Source: Streptomyces justiciae
Lineage (GTDB): Bacteria > Actinomycetota > Actinomycetes > Streptomycetales > Streptomycetaceae
Assembly (NCBI RefSeq): GCF_015163075.1
Contig: NZ_JADDXU010000008.1
Location: 186,001 to 250,000, forward strand
Direction: 5' to 3'
Length of the DNA: 64,000 bases
This document shows positions 24,257-33,065 of the stretch, piece after piece (position 1 is the first letter of the stretch; every line of letters starts with the position of its first letter). The position numbers and the translations under genes were made by a program. Below the pieces are notes generated by a model. It had not been told where the DNA came from. It did no database searches and was given only the letters and a program-made list of their open reading frames with translations.

Positions 24257-25495
24257 TCACCCGGCCGGTGCCGCTGCCGCCTCTCGGCGCTCCCGAGCCA
24301 CCATGCGCGCCGTCAGCGTCGTCCCCGTCGCCACCGCGAGCGCCGAGACGATGCCGGCCGCGAGGACCGCCCAGTCGCCCAGGAACGTGCAGGCGATGAC
24401 CAGCAGCGCCGTGACCGGCAGCACCAGCTGCTGCGCGGTGCCCACCTTGAAGTAGCGCGAGTGCAAGGCCCAGACGGTGAGGAGATACAGCGCCGTCGGC
24501 AACGTCACGGCCGCCGACGCGGCCAGCGTCGAGATGTGCGCCTTGCCGACCGCCTGCTCGACCGCCACCTCCAGCCCGGCACCGATCGCGGCGGCCGAGG
24601 CGAAGATCAGGTAGTGGCCGTAGCCCCACAGGAACGCCTGCTTGTTGGTGCGCAGCCTGCCGTGGATCGGCACGACGAAGTAGATCCACCACGCCGCGAA
24701 CACGATCAGCAGCCCGCCCGTGGCGATCGGCAGCAGCTCGCCGAGCGCGTCGTTCTCGTCGACGGCCGACTTCACGGCGACCGTGGCCGCGGCGATCGTC
24801 TCGCCGAGCACGATGATCGTGAACAGCCCGTACCGCTCGGAGATGTGGTGCGGATGCCAGGACGAGCTGAAGTCCTTCTCCGCGTACACCGGCACGCACA
24901 TCTCGACTATGGCCATCACGAGGAACACCCAGGGCCGGGCCTCCTCGGGCAGGACCACGAGGCCCAGCCAGCCGACCATGCAGAGCAGCACGCCGCCGGC
25001 GTACCGCAGGGCCATCGTCCGTTCCGCGCCCTCGGTGGACATGGCCACGCGTATCCACTGCGTGGACATGGCGAGCCGCATGATCACATAGCCCAGCCAG
25101 ACGGCCAGGAACTCGTGGTCCTCGAAGGCTCGGGACACCCCCGCCGCGAGCACCAGCACGCCGGCGATCTGGACCAGGGTGACGACCCGGTAGAGGACGT
25201 CGTCGTTGTCGTACGCCGAGGCGAACCAGGAGAAGTTCATCCAGGCCCACCAGATGGCGAAGAAGACCATCGCGTAGTTGAGGATGCCCTCGCCTGCGTG
25301 CCCCTCGGCGACGGAGTGCACCAGTTGCACGCCGGCCTGGGCGATGGCCACGACGAAGCAGAGGTCGAAGAAGAGCTCCAGGGGCGAGGCGACCCGATGC
25401 GCCTCGTCGCGCCCGCGGGCGCTGAGCCTGCGCAAGGGGCTCCGGCTTGTGTGCGCTTCGGAGGGCGCCTTGGGCGGAGTCGAACTGGACGTCAT
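24257..25495 (-). CDS. Low-temperature-requirement A (LtrA) family membrane protein, 412 aa
   Basis: ATG at 25495 (MTSSSTPPKAPSEAHTSR). About eleven predicted membrane helices. LtrA landmarks: SPLELFFDLCFVVAIAQ near the N-terminus and HHISERYGLFTIIVLGETIA in the middle. Function in Listeria relates to growth in the cold; the biochemical role is unknown. It is divergent from pflB, sharing a 228-bp intergenic region with the DosR-like sites. Confidence 0.92.
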   Translation of the reverse strand: MTSSSTPPKAPSEAHTSRSPLRRLSARGRDEAHRVASPLELFFDLCFVVAIAQAGVQLVHSVAEGHAGEGILNYAMVFFAIWWAWMNFSWFASAYDNDDVLYRVVTLVQIAGVLVLAAGVSRAFEDHEFLAVWLGYVIMRLAMSTQWIRVAMSTEGAERTMALRYAGGVLLCMVGWLGLVVLPEEARPWVFLVMAIVEMCVPVYAEKDFSSSWHPHHISERYGLFTIIVLGETIAAATVAVKSAVDENDALGELLPIATGGLLIVFAAWWIYFVVPIHGRLRTNKQAFLWGYGHYLIFASAAAIGAGLEVAVEQAVGKAHISTLAASAAVTLPTALYLLTVWALHSRYFKVGTAQQLVLPVTALLVIACTFLGDWAVLAAGIVSALAVATGTTLTARMVARERREAAAAPAG

Positions 25496-25621
25496 GCGTC
25501 CAAGCAGACCAGATACCGGCCAGAAATTCTTGTGAACGGATTCACAAGCGGGCGGAGGTCCAAAGGCCCGGCGAAAACGCCAGGTCAGCCAGCCCGGCCG
25601 CCTCCTGGGCTGGGCGGCGTC

Positions 25622-25656
25622 GGGACGTTGGTCCCGCAGATCGGGACCAACGCGGG
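25622..25656. promoter_or_regulatory. DosR/DevR-like site plus half-site upstream of pflB
   Basis: GGGACGTTGGTCCC (25622-25635) is a perfect GGGAC-N4-GTCCC palindrome. It is followed 7 bp later by GGGACCAACGCGGG (25643-25656), whose first ten bases equal the reverse complement start of the first site. Both lie 68-102 bp before pflB, a normal activator position. Confidence 0.65.
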
Positions 25657-25723
25657 CCGCGGAGCCGCCCGCACGGGCGTGCAATGGAGCCGTACCGACG
25701 AAGCGATGTGGAAGGTGCGGGCC

Positions 25724-28021
25724 ATGACTGCCACCCCTGCGGAGACCACGACCGTCACTCCCACCGAAGAGGCGGCCCAGCCCACGCCGGCGCCGGCGGA
25801 CGCCTGGGCCGGCTTCCGCGGCGGCCTGTGGCGCGACGCCATCGCCGTCCGCGACTTCGTCCAGAGCAACTACGCCCCCTACGAGGGCGACGCCTCCTTC
25901 CTCACCGGCCCCACCGAGCGCACCACCAAGGTGTGGAACAAGCTCCTCGCGATGTTCCCCGAGGAGATCGCGCGCGGCATCCACGACGTCGACGTCAGCA
26001 CCCCGTCCCGCATCGACGCCTTCGCGCCCGGCTGGATCGACCCCGACCTCGACCTGATCGTCGGCCTCCAGACCGACGCCCCGCTCAAGCGCGCCATCAT
26101 GCCCAACGGCGGCTGGCGCATGGTCGAGGGCGCCCTCAACGCCTACGGGTACGAGGCCGACCCGGCCGTCCGGGAGATCTACACCAAGTTCCGCAAGACC
26201 CACAACGACGGCGTCTTCGACGCCTACACCCCCGAGATCCGCGCCTGCCGCTCCTCCGGCATCATCACCGGCCTGCCGGACGCCTACGGCCGCGGTCGCA
26301 TCATCGGCGACTACCGCCGCGTCGCCCTCTACGGCGTCGACCGGCTCATCGTCGCGAAGCGAGCGGACAAAAGCGCACTCGAAGTCGAGTGGCCGAGTGC
26401 GGAGGTGATCCAGGAACGCGAGGAAGTCGCCGAGCAGATCCGCGCCCTCGAAGAACTCAAGGCCATGGCCCTCTCCTACGGCCACGACATCTCCGGCCCC
26501 GCCCGCACCGGCCGCGAGGCCGTCCAGTGGCTCTACTTCGCCTACCTCGCGGCCGTCAAGGAGCAGAACGGTGCCGCCATGTCGATCGGCCGCATCGACG
26601 CCTTCCTCGACATCTACCTCCAGCGGGACATCGAACGCGGCCTGCTCACCGAGACCGAGGCCCAGGAACTCATCGACGACTTCGTCATCAAGCTCCGCAT
26701 CGTGCGCTTCCTGCGCACCCCCGAGTACAACGAGCTCTACTCCGGCGACCCCACCTGGGTCACCTGGTCCATGGCGGGCCTCGGCGAGGACGGGCGCCCC
26801 CTGGTCACCCGCACCACCTTCCGCGCCCTCAACACCCTCTACAACCTCGGCCCCGCCCCCGAACCCAACCTCACCGTCTTCTGGTCCCCGCGCCTGCCCG
26901 AGGCCTTCAAGTCGTTCGCCGCCCAGGTCGCCATCGACACCAGCGCCCTGCAGTTCGAGTCCGACGACCTCATGCGCCCCAAGTACGGTGACGACACCGC
27001 CATCGCCTGCTGCGTCTCCGCGATGGCCATGGGCAAGCAGATGCAGTTCTTCGGCGCCCGCGTGAACGTCGCCAAGGCGCTGCTGTACGCCATCAACGGC
27101 GGCCGCGACGAGGTCTCCGGCAAGCCGGTCGTCGAGGGCTTCGAGCCCATCACCGACGAGTACCTCGACTACGACACCGTCCTCGCCCGCTACGACGCCA
27201 TGCTCGGCTGGCTCGCCAAGACGTACGTCCACGCGCTCAACGTCATCCACTACATGCACGACAAGTACGCCTACGAGCGCCTCGAAATGGCCCTGCACGA
27301 CCGGGAGATCCTGCGCACCATGGCCTGCGGCATCGCCGGCCTGTCCGTCGCCGCCGACTCCCTGTCCGCGATTCGGCACGCACGCGTGAAGGTCGTCCGG
27401 GACGAAACGGGCCTCGCCGTCGACTACGTCGTCGAGGGCGACTACCCGGCGTACGGCAACAACGACGACCGGGCCGACGAGCTCGCCCGCTGGATCGTCC
27501 ACGAGTTCATGGAGAAGGTCCGCCGCCACCCGACGTACCGCGACGCCGTGCACACCCAGTCGGTGCTGACGATCACCTCGAACGTCGTCTACGGCAAGAA
27601 GACCGGCCACACTCCCGACGGCCGCCGCGCGGGCGCCCCCTTCGCGCCCGGCGCCAACCCCATGAACGGCCGCGACGAACACGGGTACATCGCCTCGGCC
27701 CTCTCCGTCGCCAAGCTTCCGTACGACGACGCGGAGGACGGCATCTCGCTGACCAACACCATCACCCCGGACGCCCTGGGCCGCGCCCCCGAGGAGCGCG
27801 TCGCCAACCTCTCTGGCGTCCTGGACGGCTACATGGCGAGCGGCGGCTTCCACATGAACGTCAACGTGCTCGACAAGGCGACCCTCGAGGACGCGATGGA
27901 GCACCCCGAGATGTACCCGCAACTGACCATCCGGGTCTCCGGATACGCGGTCAACTTCATCCGCCTCACGCGCGAGCAGCAACTCGACGTCATCAACCGC
28001 ACCTTCCACGGATCGCTTTAA
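25724..28021 (+). CDS. pflB: Pyruvate formate-lyase (formate C-acetyltransferase), 765 aa
   Basis: ATG 25724 is preferred over 25706 because GAAGGTG precedes it. The whole chain aligns by eye with E. coli PflB. C429-C430 lie in IACCVSAMAMGKQMQFFG, and the glycyl-radical Gly is G740 in RVSGYAVNFIRL. HYMHDKYAYE, RTMACGIAGLSVAADSLSAI and TNVVYGKKTG-type blocks are intact. It converts pyruvate and CoA to acetyl-CoA and formate. The enzyme is destroyed by oxygen when active, so it implies a micro-aerobic role. pflA follows 12 bp downstream. Confidence 0.96.
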   Translation: MTATPAETTTVTPTEEAAQPTPAPADAWAGFRGGLWRDAIAVRDFVQSNYAPYEGDASFLTGPTERTTKVWNKLLAMFPEEIARGIHDVDVSTPSRIDAFAPGWIDPDLDLIVGLQTDAPLKRAIMPNGGWRMVEGALNAYGYEADPAVREIYTKFRKTHNDGVFDAYTPEIRACRSSGIITGLPDAYGRGRIIGDYRRVALYGVDRLIVAKRADKSALEVEWPSAEVIQEREEVAEQIRALEELKAMALSYGHDISGPARTGREAVQWLYFAYLAAVKEQNGAAMSIGRIDAFLDIYLQRDIERGLLTETEAQELIDDFVIKLRIVRFLRTPEYNELYSGDPTWVTWSMAGLGEDGRPLVTRTTFRALNTLYNLGPAPEPNLTVFWSPRLPEAFKSFAAQVAIDTSALQFESDDLMRPKYGDDTAIACCVSAMAMGKQMQFFGARVNVAKALLYAINGGRDEVSGKPVVEGFEPITDEYLDYDTVLARYDAMLGWLAKTYVHALNVIHYMHDKYAYERLEMALHDREILRTMACGIAGLSVAADSLSAIRHARVKVVRDETGLAVDYVVEGDYPAYGNNDDRADELARWIVHEFMEKVRRHPTYRDAVHTQSVLTITSNVVYGKKTGHTPDGRRAGAPFAPGANPMNGRDEHGYIASALSVAKLPYDDAEDGISLTNTITPDALGRAPEERVANLSGVLDGYMASGGFHMNVNVLDKATLEDAMEHPEMYPQLTIRVSGYAVNFIRLTREQQLDVINRTFHGSL

Positions 28022-28033
28022 GGGAGCAGGGCG

Positions 28034-28870
28034 ATGACCACGCTTCTTCCGCCCGCGCCGACCACGCCGGCGCCGGGCGGCGGCGCCTGCGCCGCGGCGA
28101 CCACCCCCGCCACCCCCGCCGCCGCGGCGACGCGGCGCCCGGTGGTCGGCTCGGTCCACTCGTGGGACCTGTCGACCGGTGTCGACGGCCCCGGCACCCG
28201 GTTCGTCACGTTCCTGTCCGGCTGCCCCCTGACCTGCCTGTACTGCCACAACCCCGACACCTGGCGGATGCGCGACGGCAAGCGCACCACCGCCGACGAC
28301 GTGGTCGCCGAGGCCGGCAAGTACACGCGGTTCATCGCGGCGGCCGGCGGCGGTGCCACCGTCAGCGGGGGAGAGCCGCTGCTCCAGCCCGTCTTCACGG
28401 GCGAGCTGCTGCACCGCTTCAAGCACGAACTCGGCCTGCACACCGCCCTGGACACCTCCGGCTTCCTCGGCGTCCGGGCCACCGACGCCCTGCTGCGCGA
28501 CACCGACTTGGTCCTGCTCGACATCAAGTCCTGGGACCGTGCCACCTACCGCAAGGTCACCGGCCGCCCGCTCGACCCCACCCTGGACTTCGCGCGGCGC
28601 CTGGCCGACCTCGGCAAGGCGGTCCACGTCCGCTTCGTCCTGGTGCCCGGCCTCACCGACGCACCCGACAACATCGCCGGTGTCGCCGCATTCGCCGCCT
28701 CGCTCGGCAACGTCAGCCGCGTCGACGTCCTGCCCTTCCACAAGCTGGGCGAGGCCAAGTGGCAGGCACTGGGCCGGCCCTTCGGCCTGCACGACACCCC
28801 CTGCCCCACCCCGGAGCAGGTCACCTCGGCCAGGGGCGTCTTCGAGGCCCACGGGCTGTACGCGGTGTGA
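28034..28870 (+). CDS. pflA: Pyruvate formate-lyase activating enzyme (radical SAM), 278 aa
   Basis: ATG at 28034 with GGGAGCAGGGCG upstream. After an Ala/Pro/Thr-rich leader, SVHSWDLSTGVDGPGTRFVT opens the PflA fold. The iron-sulfur motif is C64-P-L-T-C68-L-Y-C71, and TVSGGEPLLQ binds SAM. DLVLLDIKSWD and VLPFHKLGEAKW complete the family. It installs the glycyl radical on PflB. The 33-residue low-complexity extension is unusual compared with E. coli PflA. Confidence 0.95.
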   Translation: MTTLLPPAPTTPAPGGGACAAATTPATPAAAATRRPVVGSVHSWDLSTGVDGPGTRFVTFLSGCPLTCLYCHNPDTWRMRDGKRTTADDVVAEAGKYTRFIAAAGGGATVSGGEPLLQPVFTGELLHRFKHELGLHTALDTSGFLGVRATDALLRDTDLVLLDIKSWDRATYRKVTGRPLDPTLDFARRLADLGKAVHVRFVLVPGLTDAPDNIAGVAAFAASLGNVSRVDVLPFHKLGEAKWQALGRPFGLHDTPCPTPEQVTSARGVFEAHGLYAV

Positions 28871-28928
28871 CCCCGTAAGGGGACCGGACCGGCCAGGGCG
28901 GCGGCCGCCGGGGCCGTACCCTGGACGC

Positions 28929-29105
28929 ATGAGCACCGCCCCCGACCCCGAGCCGCGCGCCCCCAAGCCGTCGCTGATCTTCGACGACCCGCTGGACCAG
29001 CAGTCCTCGGACGACACGGACCGCGGCTGGGGCGAACGCCCCGGCACGGACGGCGCGGCGGACCTGAAGCGCTTCCTCGACGAGAAGCCGCCCCACCACC
29101 TCTGA
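28929..29105 (+). CDS. Small acidic protein, 58 aa
   Basis: ATG at 28929. MSTAPDPEPRAPKPSLIFDD, then DDTDRGWGERP and a helix DLKRFLDEKPPHH. It is probably disordered, and I recall similar short conserved Streptomyces proteins. Convergent with mscL. No function assigned. Confidence 0.6.
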   Translation: MSTAPDPEPRAPKPSLIFDDPLDQQSSDDTDRGWGERPGTDGAADLKRFLDEKPPHHL

Positions 29106-29122
29106 GCCGTTCGTTGCACAGC

Positions 29123-29148
29123 CCGCCACAGCCGGCCGGCCGTGGCGG
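29123..29148. terminator. Bidirectional hairpin between the small ORF and mscL
   Basis: CCGCCAC and GTGGCGG enclose the self-complementary GGCCGGCC. It lies in the 46-bp gap between convergent stops. Confidence 0.6.
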
Positions 29149-29151
29149 CGG

Positions 29152-29625
29152 CTACCGCTCGTCGTGGCCCGAGCCGCGCTGTGCGACCAGCGCGTCGCGG
29201 ATCTCCTTGAGGACTTCCAGCTCGGTGACCTCGATGATCTCGTGCGTCCCCTCCTTGGCCTTCCTGCGGGCCTCCTGACGCGCCAGGTACTTCGACATCG
29301 GCAGCACCATCAGGAAGTACACGACCGCCGCGGTGATCACGAAGCTCAGCGTCGCGCCGAGCACGGTGCCCCACCTGATCGGGATGCCGCTCACCACGGT
29401 CCCGTCCGCGGTCACCTTGCACGGGTCCTTCAGGCACGAGCTGTAGCTGTCGAGGTTCTTGGTCCCGATCGCCCCGACCAGCGGGTTGATCACGCCCTTC
29501 ACCACCGAGTTGACGATGTTGGTGAAGGCCGCGCCGATGACCACCGCGACGGCCAGGTCGACGACGTTCCCGCGCATCAGGAAGGCTTTGAAGCCATCCC
29601 AGACGTTCGGCTTCTTCTCGCTCAC
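29152..29625 (-). CDS. mscL: Large-conductance mechanosensitive channel MscL, 157 aa
   Basis: ATG at 29625. N-terminal amphipathic helix WDGFKAFLMRGNVVDLAVAV, then the pore-lining TM1 (VVDLAVAVVIGAAFTNIVNS). TM2 is LSFVITAAVVYFLMVLPMSK, and a charged C-terminal helix follows. The periplasmic loop contains two Cys residues. Homopentamer in the plasma membrane that opens on hypo-osmotic shock. Confidence 0.96.
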   Translation of the reverse strand: MSEKKPNVWDGFKAFLMRGNVVDLAVAVVIGAAFTNIVNSVVKGVINPLVGAIGTKNLDSYSSCLKDPCKVTADGTVVSGIPIRWGTVLGATLSFVITAAVVYFLMVLPMSKYLARQEARRKAKEGTHEIIEVTELEVLKEIRDALVAQRGSGHDER

Positions 29626-29763
29626 CTAGGGGACTCTCCTCGCACGCACAGGTTGTGGAACAAACAGCTCCGCAACCTACGTCAACGTGCGGTGACCCTG
29701 TCCAATTGGGTAGCTCGAAAGGGCGACTTGACAGAAATCCGCGCAACAGCCGGATCGCATGGC

Positions 29764-30300
29764 TCAACACAGCGTCACCGCCAGCCGTGCCGTCGCGCTC
29801 GCGCCCGCGAGGCGTGCCGCGACGGGCCGCGGCACCGAGAGCACGACCAGGGCCCCGCTCTCGGCAGCGCCTTCCAGCGGCTCCGGCACCTTCTTCACCC
29901 GCGCCCCGCGCGCGATCACCCGCGCGTCACCGCCCGTCGCCGTCGACTCGGCGGCGATCACGTCGACCCGGTCGCCCGGCCGCAACAGCAGAACCGTGGC
30001 CCCGTCGGCGATCCGCACCGGCGCCGTCACCATCTCGACGGCGCGCTGTTCCCGTACCGGCGCGGCCGACGGGTGACCGCGCGCCCCGTCCGCCTCGTCC
30101 GGGCCGACGGCCAGCAGTGCGGCGGCCGTGACGGCGAGGCCCGCCGCGATGGCCCGCCTGCGATGCCGTACGAGCCTGGCCAGTTGATAACGCCCGCCCC
30201 GCACCCGCACGGGAGCGAAGTGCGGCACCTCGCACGTGGCGGGGGCATCGGTGCCCGGCGGGCGCGGGACAAGAGGAGAAGGAGAGGGAGCGAAGGACAC
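29764..30300 (-). CDS. SAF-domain (CpaB/RcpC-like) membrane-anchored protein, 178 aa
   Basis: ATG at 30300. Cytoplasmic Pro-rich N-terminus, basic RHRRR, then one TM helix (about 50-66, AIAAGLAVTAAALLAV). An SAF-type beta-clip follows (VRIADGATVLLLRPGDRVDV, then VLSVPRPVAARLAGASATAR). RcpC/CpaB proteins guide Flp pilins, but no pilus genes are nearby, so the role is open. Confidence 0.7.
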   Translation of the reverse strand: MSFAPSPSPLVPRPPGTDAPATCEVPHFAPVRVRGGRYQLARLVRHRRRAIAAGLAVTAAALLAVGPDEADGARGHPSAAPVREQRAVEMVTAPVRIADGATVLLLRPGDRVDVIAAESTATGGDARVIARGARVKKVPEPLEGAAESGALVVLSVPRPVAARLAGASATARLAVTLC

Positions 30301-30453
30301 GGGACCACCACCTGTGACGAGGGACCGGTTTGCAAGGCCACGATGAGGCCTCGCGCCGAATCCCGCCGAGACAGGTGGACGACCGACTGGTTGTGGACAA
30401 CTCCCTCACCCGAACGGGCAGTTCCGCCCTTCAGATCTACTGCCCATGCTGCG

Positions 30454-31287
30454 TCAGGGCAGTTCGAAGCCCGGATCCATCCCGCCGAGGGCCGTTGTGC
30501 ACAGGCAGTCCCGCTCCTCGTTCGCCGGCAGTGCGGCCACCGCGTCGAACAGCACGCCCCGCAGCCGGTCGACGTTGGCCGCGAAGACCCGCAGCACCTC
30601 GTCGTGCGAGACGCCCTCACCGGTCTCGGCGCCCGCGTCGAGGTCCGTGACCAGCGTCAACGAGGTGTAGCAGAGCTCGAGTTCACGGGCGAGCGCCGCC
30701 TCGGGATGGCCGGTCATGCCCACCACCGACCAGCCCTGTGCCTGGTGCCACAACGATTCGGCACGGGTCGAGAAACGCGGCCCCTCGATCACGACCAGCG
30801 TCCCGCCGTCCACGGCTTCCCAGTCCCGCCCGCGCGCCGCCTTCAGCGCCGCGGTCCTGCCGACGGGGCAGTACGGGTCGGCCAGCGACACATGCACCAC
30901 GTTGGGCACATTGCCGTCGGGCAGCGGGAGCCCGTCGAAGTACGTTCCCGCCCGGGACTTCGTACGGTCGACCAGCTGATCCGGCACGAGCAGCGTGCCG
31001 GGCCCGTACTCGGGGCGCAGCCCGCCCACGGCGCAGGGCCCGAGGATCTGGCGGGCGCCCACCGACCGCAGGGCCCACAGATTGGCGCGGTAGTTGATCC
31101 GGTGCGGCGGAAGGTGGTGGCCGCGTCCGTGCCGGGGCAGGAACGCGACGCGTCGGCCCGCCACGTCACCGAGGAAGAGGGAGTCGCTGGGCGGCCCGTA
31201 GGGGGTGTCCACCTGGATCTCGGTCACGTCGTCGAGGAACGAGTAGAAGCCCGAGCCGCCGATTACGCCGATCTCTGCGTTCGCCAT
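30454..31287 (-). CDS. mtnP: S-methyl-5'-thioadenosine phosphorylase, 277 aa
   Basis: Start ATG 31287 (MANAEIGVIGGSGFYS). Phosphate loop IGVIGGSGFYSF. FLPRHGRGHHLPPHRINYRA and LGPCAVGGLRPEYGPGTLLV are class II PNP/MTAP signatures. IEGPRFSTRAES and GMTGHPEAALARELELCY bind substrate; the latter has His-Pro where the canonical MTAP has Asn/Met-type residues. It phosphorolyses MTA to adenine and methylthioribose 1-phosphate for methionine salvage. Confidence 0.9.
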   Translation of the reverse strand: MANAEIGVIGGSGFYSFLDDVTEIQVDTPYGPPSDSLFLGDVAGRRVAFLPRHGRGHHLPPHRINYRANLWALRSVGARQILGPCAVGGLRPEYGPGTLLVPDQLVDRTKSRAGTYFDGLPLPDGNVPNVVHVSLADPYCPVGRTAALKAARGRDWEAVDGGTLVVIEGPRFSTRAESLWHQAQGWSVVGMTGHPEAALARELELCYTSLTLVTDLDAGAETGEGVSHDEVLRVFAANVDRLRGVLFDAVAALPANEERDCLCTTALGGMDPGFELP

Positions 31288-31344
31288 GACCAGCACAGTA
31301 GCCGCCCCGGTCAGCGGGCCGGACCGGGCTCAGGAAAACACCGA

Positions 31345-31374
31345 GGACCCCGCCGTCGTACGACGACAGGGTCC
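31345..31374 (-). terminator. Imperfect hairpin after the FmdB gene
   Basis: GGACCC...GGGTCC enclose GTCGTACGACGAC. It lies 16 bp past the stop at 31390 of the leftward gene. Confidence 0.5.
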
Positions 31375-31389
31375 CGCGAGCGCGAGTCC

Positions 31390-31704
31390 TTAAGCGGCGG
31401 AGCTGCTGCTGGAGGAGGTGCCGCTGCTCGACGACTTCGAGTCCGAGGACGACGACGTCGAGGTGGACGAGGACGACGTGGTGGACGTCGACTTCGACGA
31501 CGACGCCGGCGAGCTGCTCGACGAGGAGCCGCGGCTGTCGTTGCGGTAGAAGCCGGAGCCCTTGAAGACAATGCCGACCGCGGAGAACACCTTCTTCAGG
31601 CGGCCACCGCAGTTGGGGCACTCGGTCAGGGCGTCGTCGGTGAACTTCTGCACCGCCTCGAGGCCCTCGCCGCACTCGGTGCACTGGTACTGGTAGGTCG
31701 GCAC
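31390..31704 (-). CDS. FmdB-family zinc-ribbon protein with long Ser/Thr tail, 104 aa
   Basis: GTG at 31704 with AGGAGG 8 nt upstream. The zinc ribbon is C8-x2-C11 (YQYQCTECGEGL) and C31-x2-C34 (TECPNCGGRLKKVFS), then GIVFKGSGFYRND. After residue 57 it is almost pure Ser with some Thr/Lys/Asp, about 45 residues of low complexity. FmdB ribbons act as small regulators; the tail is probably disordered. Confidence 0.9.
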   Translation of the reverse strand: MPTYQYQCTECGEGLEAVQKFTDDALTECPNCGGRLKKVFSAVGIVFKGSGFYRNDSRGSSSSSSPASSSKSTSTTSSSSTSTSSSSDSKSSSSGTSSSSSSAA

Positions 31705-31772
31705 TTGTCTTCCTCCTGGCACTCTCACTCAATGAGTGCTAACGACGGTCCATAGTGACGTATTCCTGAGGA

Positions 31773-33065
31773 TCAGTCCACCGTCACCGGCACGCGGTGA
31801 CCGACGCCACGTGCGACCGTACGGCTCCGGGGGCGCGCCACGAGCCGTGAACGCAGGGTCAGAAGCGTCGCCAGGGCGAGCAGTGTGCCGACCATCGGGA
31901 CCAGGAATCCTGCACCGTCCCAGAAGCGGTCCTCCAGCTGCCCGGCGACCGTGACGGCACCGGCCTGGCCGAGCGCCACCGCTCCGGTCAGCCAGGTGAA
32001 GGCCTCGGTCCGGGCATCGGCGGGCACCAGGCTCTCGACCAGCGTGTAGCCGGTGATCAGTGCGGGCGCAATGGACATGCCGACCAGAAGGCCGAGCCCG
32101 GCCAGCGCGAGCACGGAGTGCGCGGCCCACAGGCCGGACGCGGTCAGCGCGAGCGCCACGTATCCGACCACCAGGCGCCGCTGCGGGGCGACCTTCCACG
32201 CGATGGCGCCGCACGCGATGCCGGAGAGCATGTTGCCCGCGGCGAAGACGCCGTACAGGACACCGTTCAGACCCGGCTCGCCGATCGACTCGGTGAACGC
32301 GGCCAGCGAGACCTGCATGCCGCCGAAGACGGAACCGATCCCCAGGAACGCCACGATCAGCACGCGCACGCCGGGGACGCGCAACGCGGAGGCGTGCTCC
32401 ACGCGCGCGTGCCCGTCCACCGCGACCTGGGGCTGCGTGCCCTTCTGCGCGGCGAACAGCAGACCGCCGATCAGGGTCAGCGCGGCCTCCGTCATCAGGC
32501 CCGCGGCCGGGTCGACGGCCGTGCACAGGGCGGTGGCCAGCAGCGGGCCGACGACGAAGGTCAGCTCGTCCGTGACCGACTCGAAGGCCGCCGCGGTGCT
32601 CATGAGGGGAGAGCCCTGGAGCTTCACGCCCCAGCGGGCGCGCACCATGGGGCCGATCTGGGGCACCGAGGCGCCCGTGGGCACGGCGGCGATGAACAGC
32701 GCCCACAGGGGCGCGTGGGAGAGCGCGAGCGCCGTCAGGGTCAGACCCGACAGCGCGTGCACCAGCACGCCGGGGATCAGCACCGTGCGCTGGCCGTAGC
32801 GGTCGGCGAGACGGCCGCTGTAGGGCGCGAACAGCGCCATGGAGACACCGGTGACAGCAGCCGCGGCGCCCGCCGCGCCGTACGAGCCGGTGGTGTGCTG
32901 CACGAGCAGCACGATGGAGATCGTCAGCATCGCGAACGGCTGCCGCGCCGCGAAGCCGGGAAGCAGGAACGTCCAGGCGCCGCGCGTGCGCAGCAGCTGC
33001 CCGTATCCGGGGCGGGAGGAAGCCGACGAGTCCTTCGACGGCTCGGTGGTGACCGTGGATGCCAC
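31773..33065 (-). CDS. MFS transporter, 12-TMS type, 430 aa
   Basis: GTG at 33065 (VASTVTTEPSKD) is chosen because AAAGG precedes it; the frame extends upstream to 33158. Twelve predicted helices; motif A-like GRLADRYGQRTVLIPG. It resembles sugar-efflux/EmrD-like permeases, but the substrate is unknown. It follows the antiporter in the same direction after 352 bp and precedes fmdB by 68 bp. Confidence 0.85.
   Translation of the reverse strand: MASTVTTEPSKDSSASSRPGYGQLLRTRGAWTFLLPGFAARQPFAMLTISIVLLVQHTTGSYGAAGAAAAVTGVSMALFAPYSGRLADRYGQRTVLIPGVLVHALSGLTLTALALSHAPLWALFIAAVPTGASVPQIGPMVRARWGVKLQGSPLMSTAAAFESVTDELTFVVGPLLATALCTAVDPAAGLMTEAALTLIGGLLFAAQKGTQPQVAVDGHARVEHASALRVPGVRVLIVAFLGIGSVFGGMQVSLAAFTESIGEPGLNGVLYGVFAAGNMLSGIACGAIAWKVAPQRRLVVGYVALALTASGLWAAHSVLALAGLGLLVGMSIAPALITGYTLVESLVPADARTEAFTWLTGAVALGQAGAVTVAGQLEDRFWDGAGFLVPMVGTLLALATLLTLRSRLVARPRSRTVARGVGHRVPVTVD

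Noticed and set aside
24257..29770. 1837-codon open frame on the minus strand across pflBA and ltrA
   Set aside because: Only its C-terminal 412 codons (LtrA) are coding; the remainder is antisense to pflB and pflA and is low-complexity.
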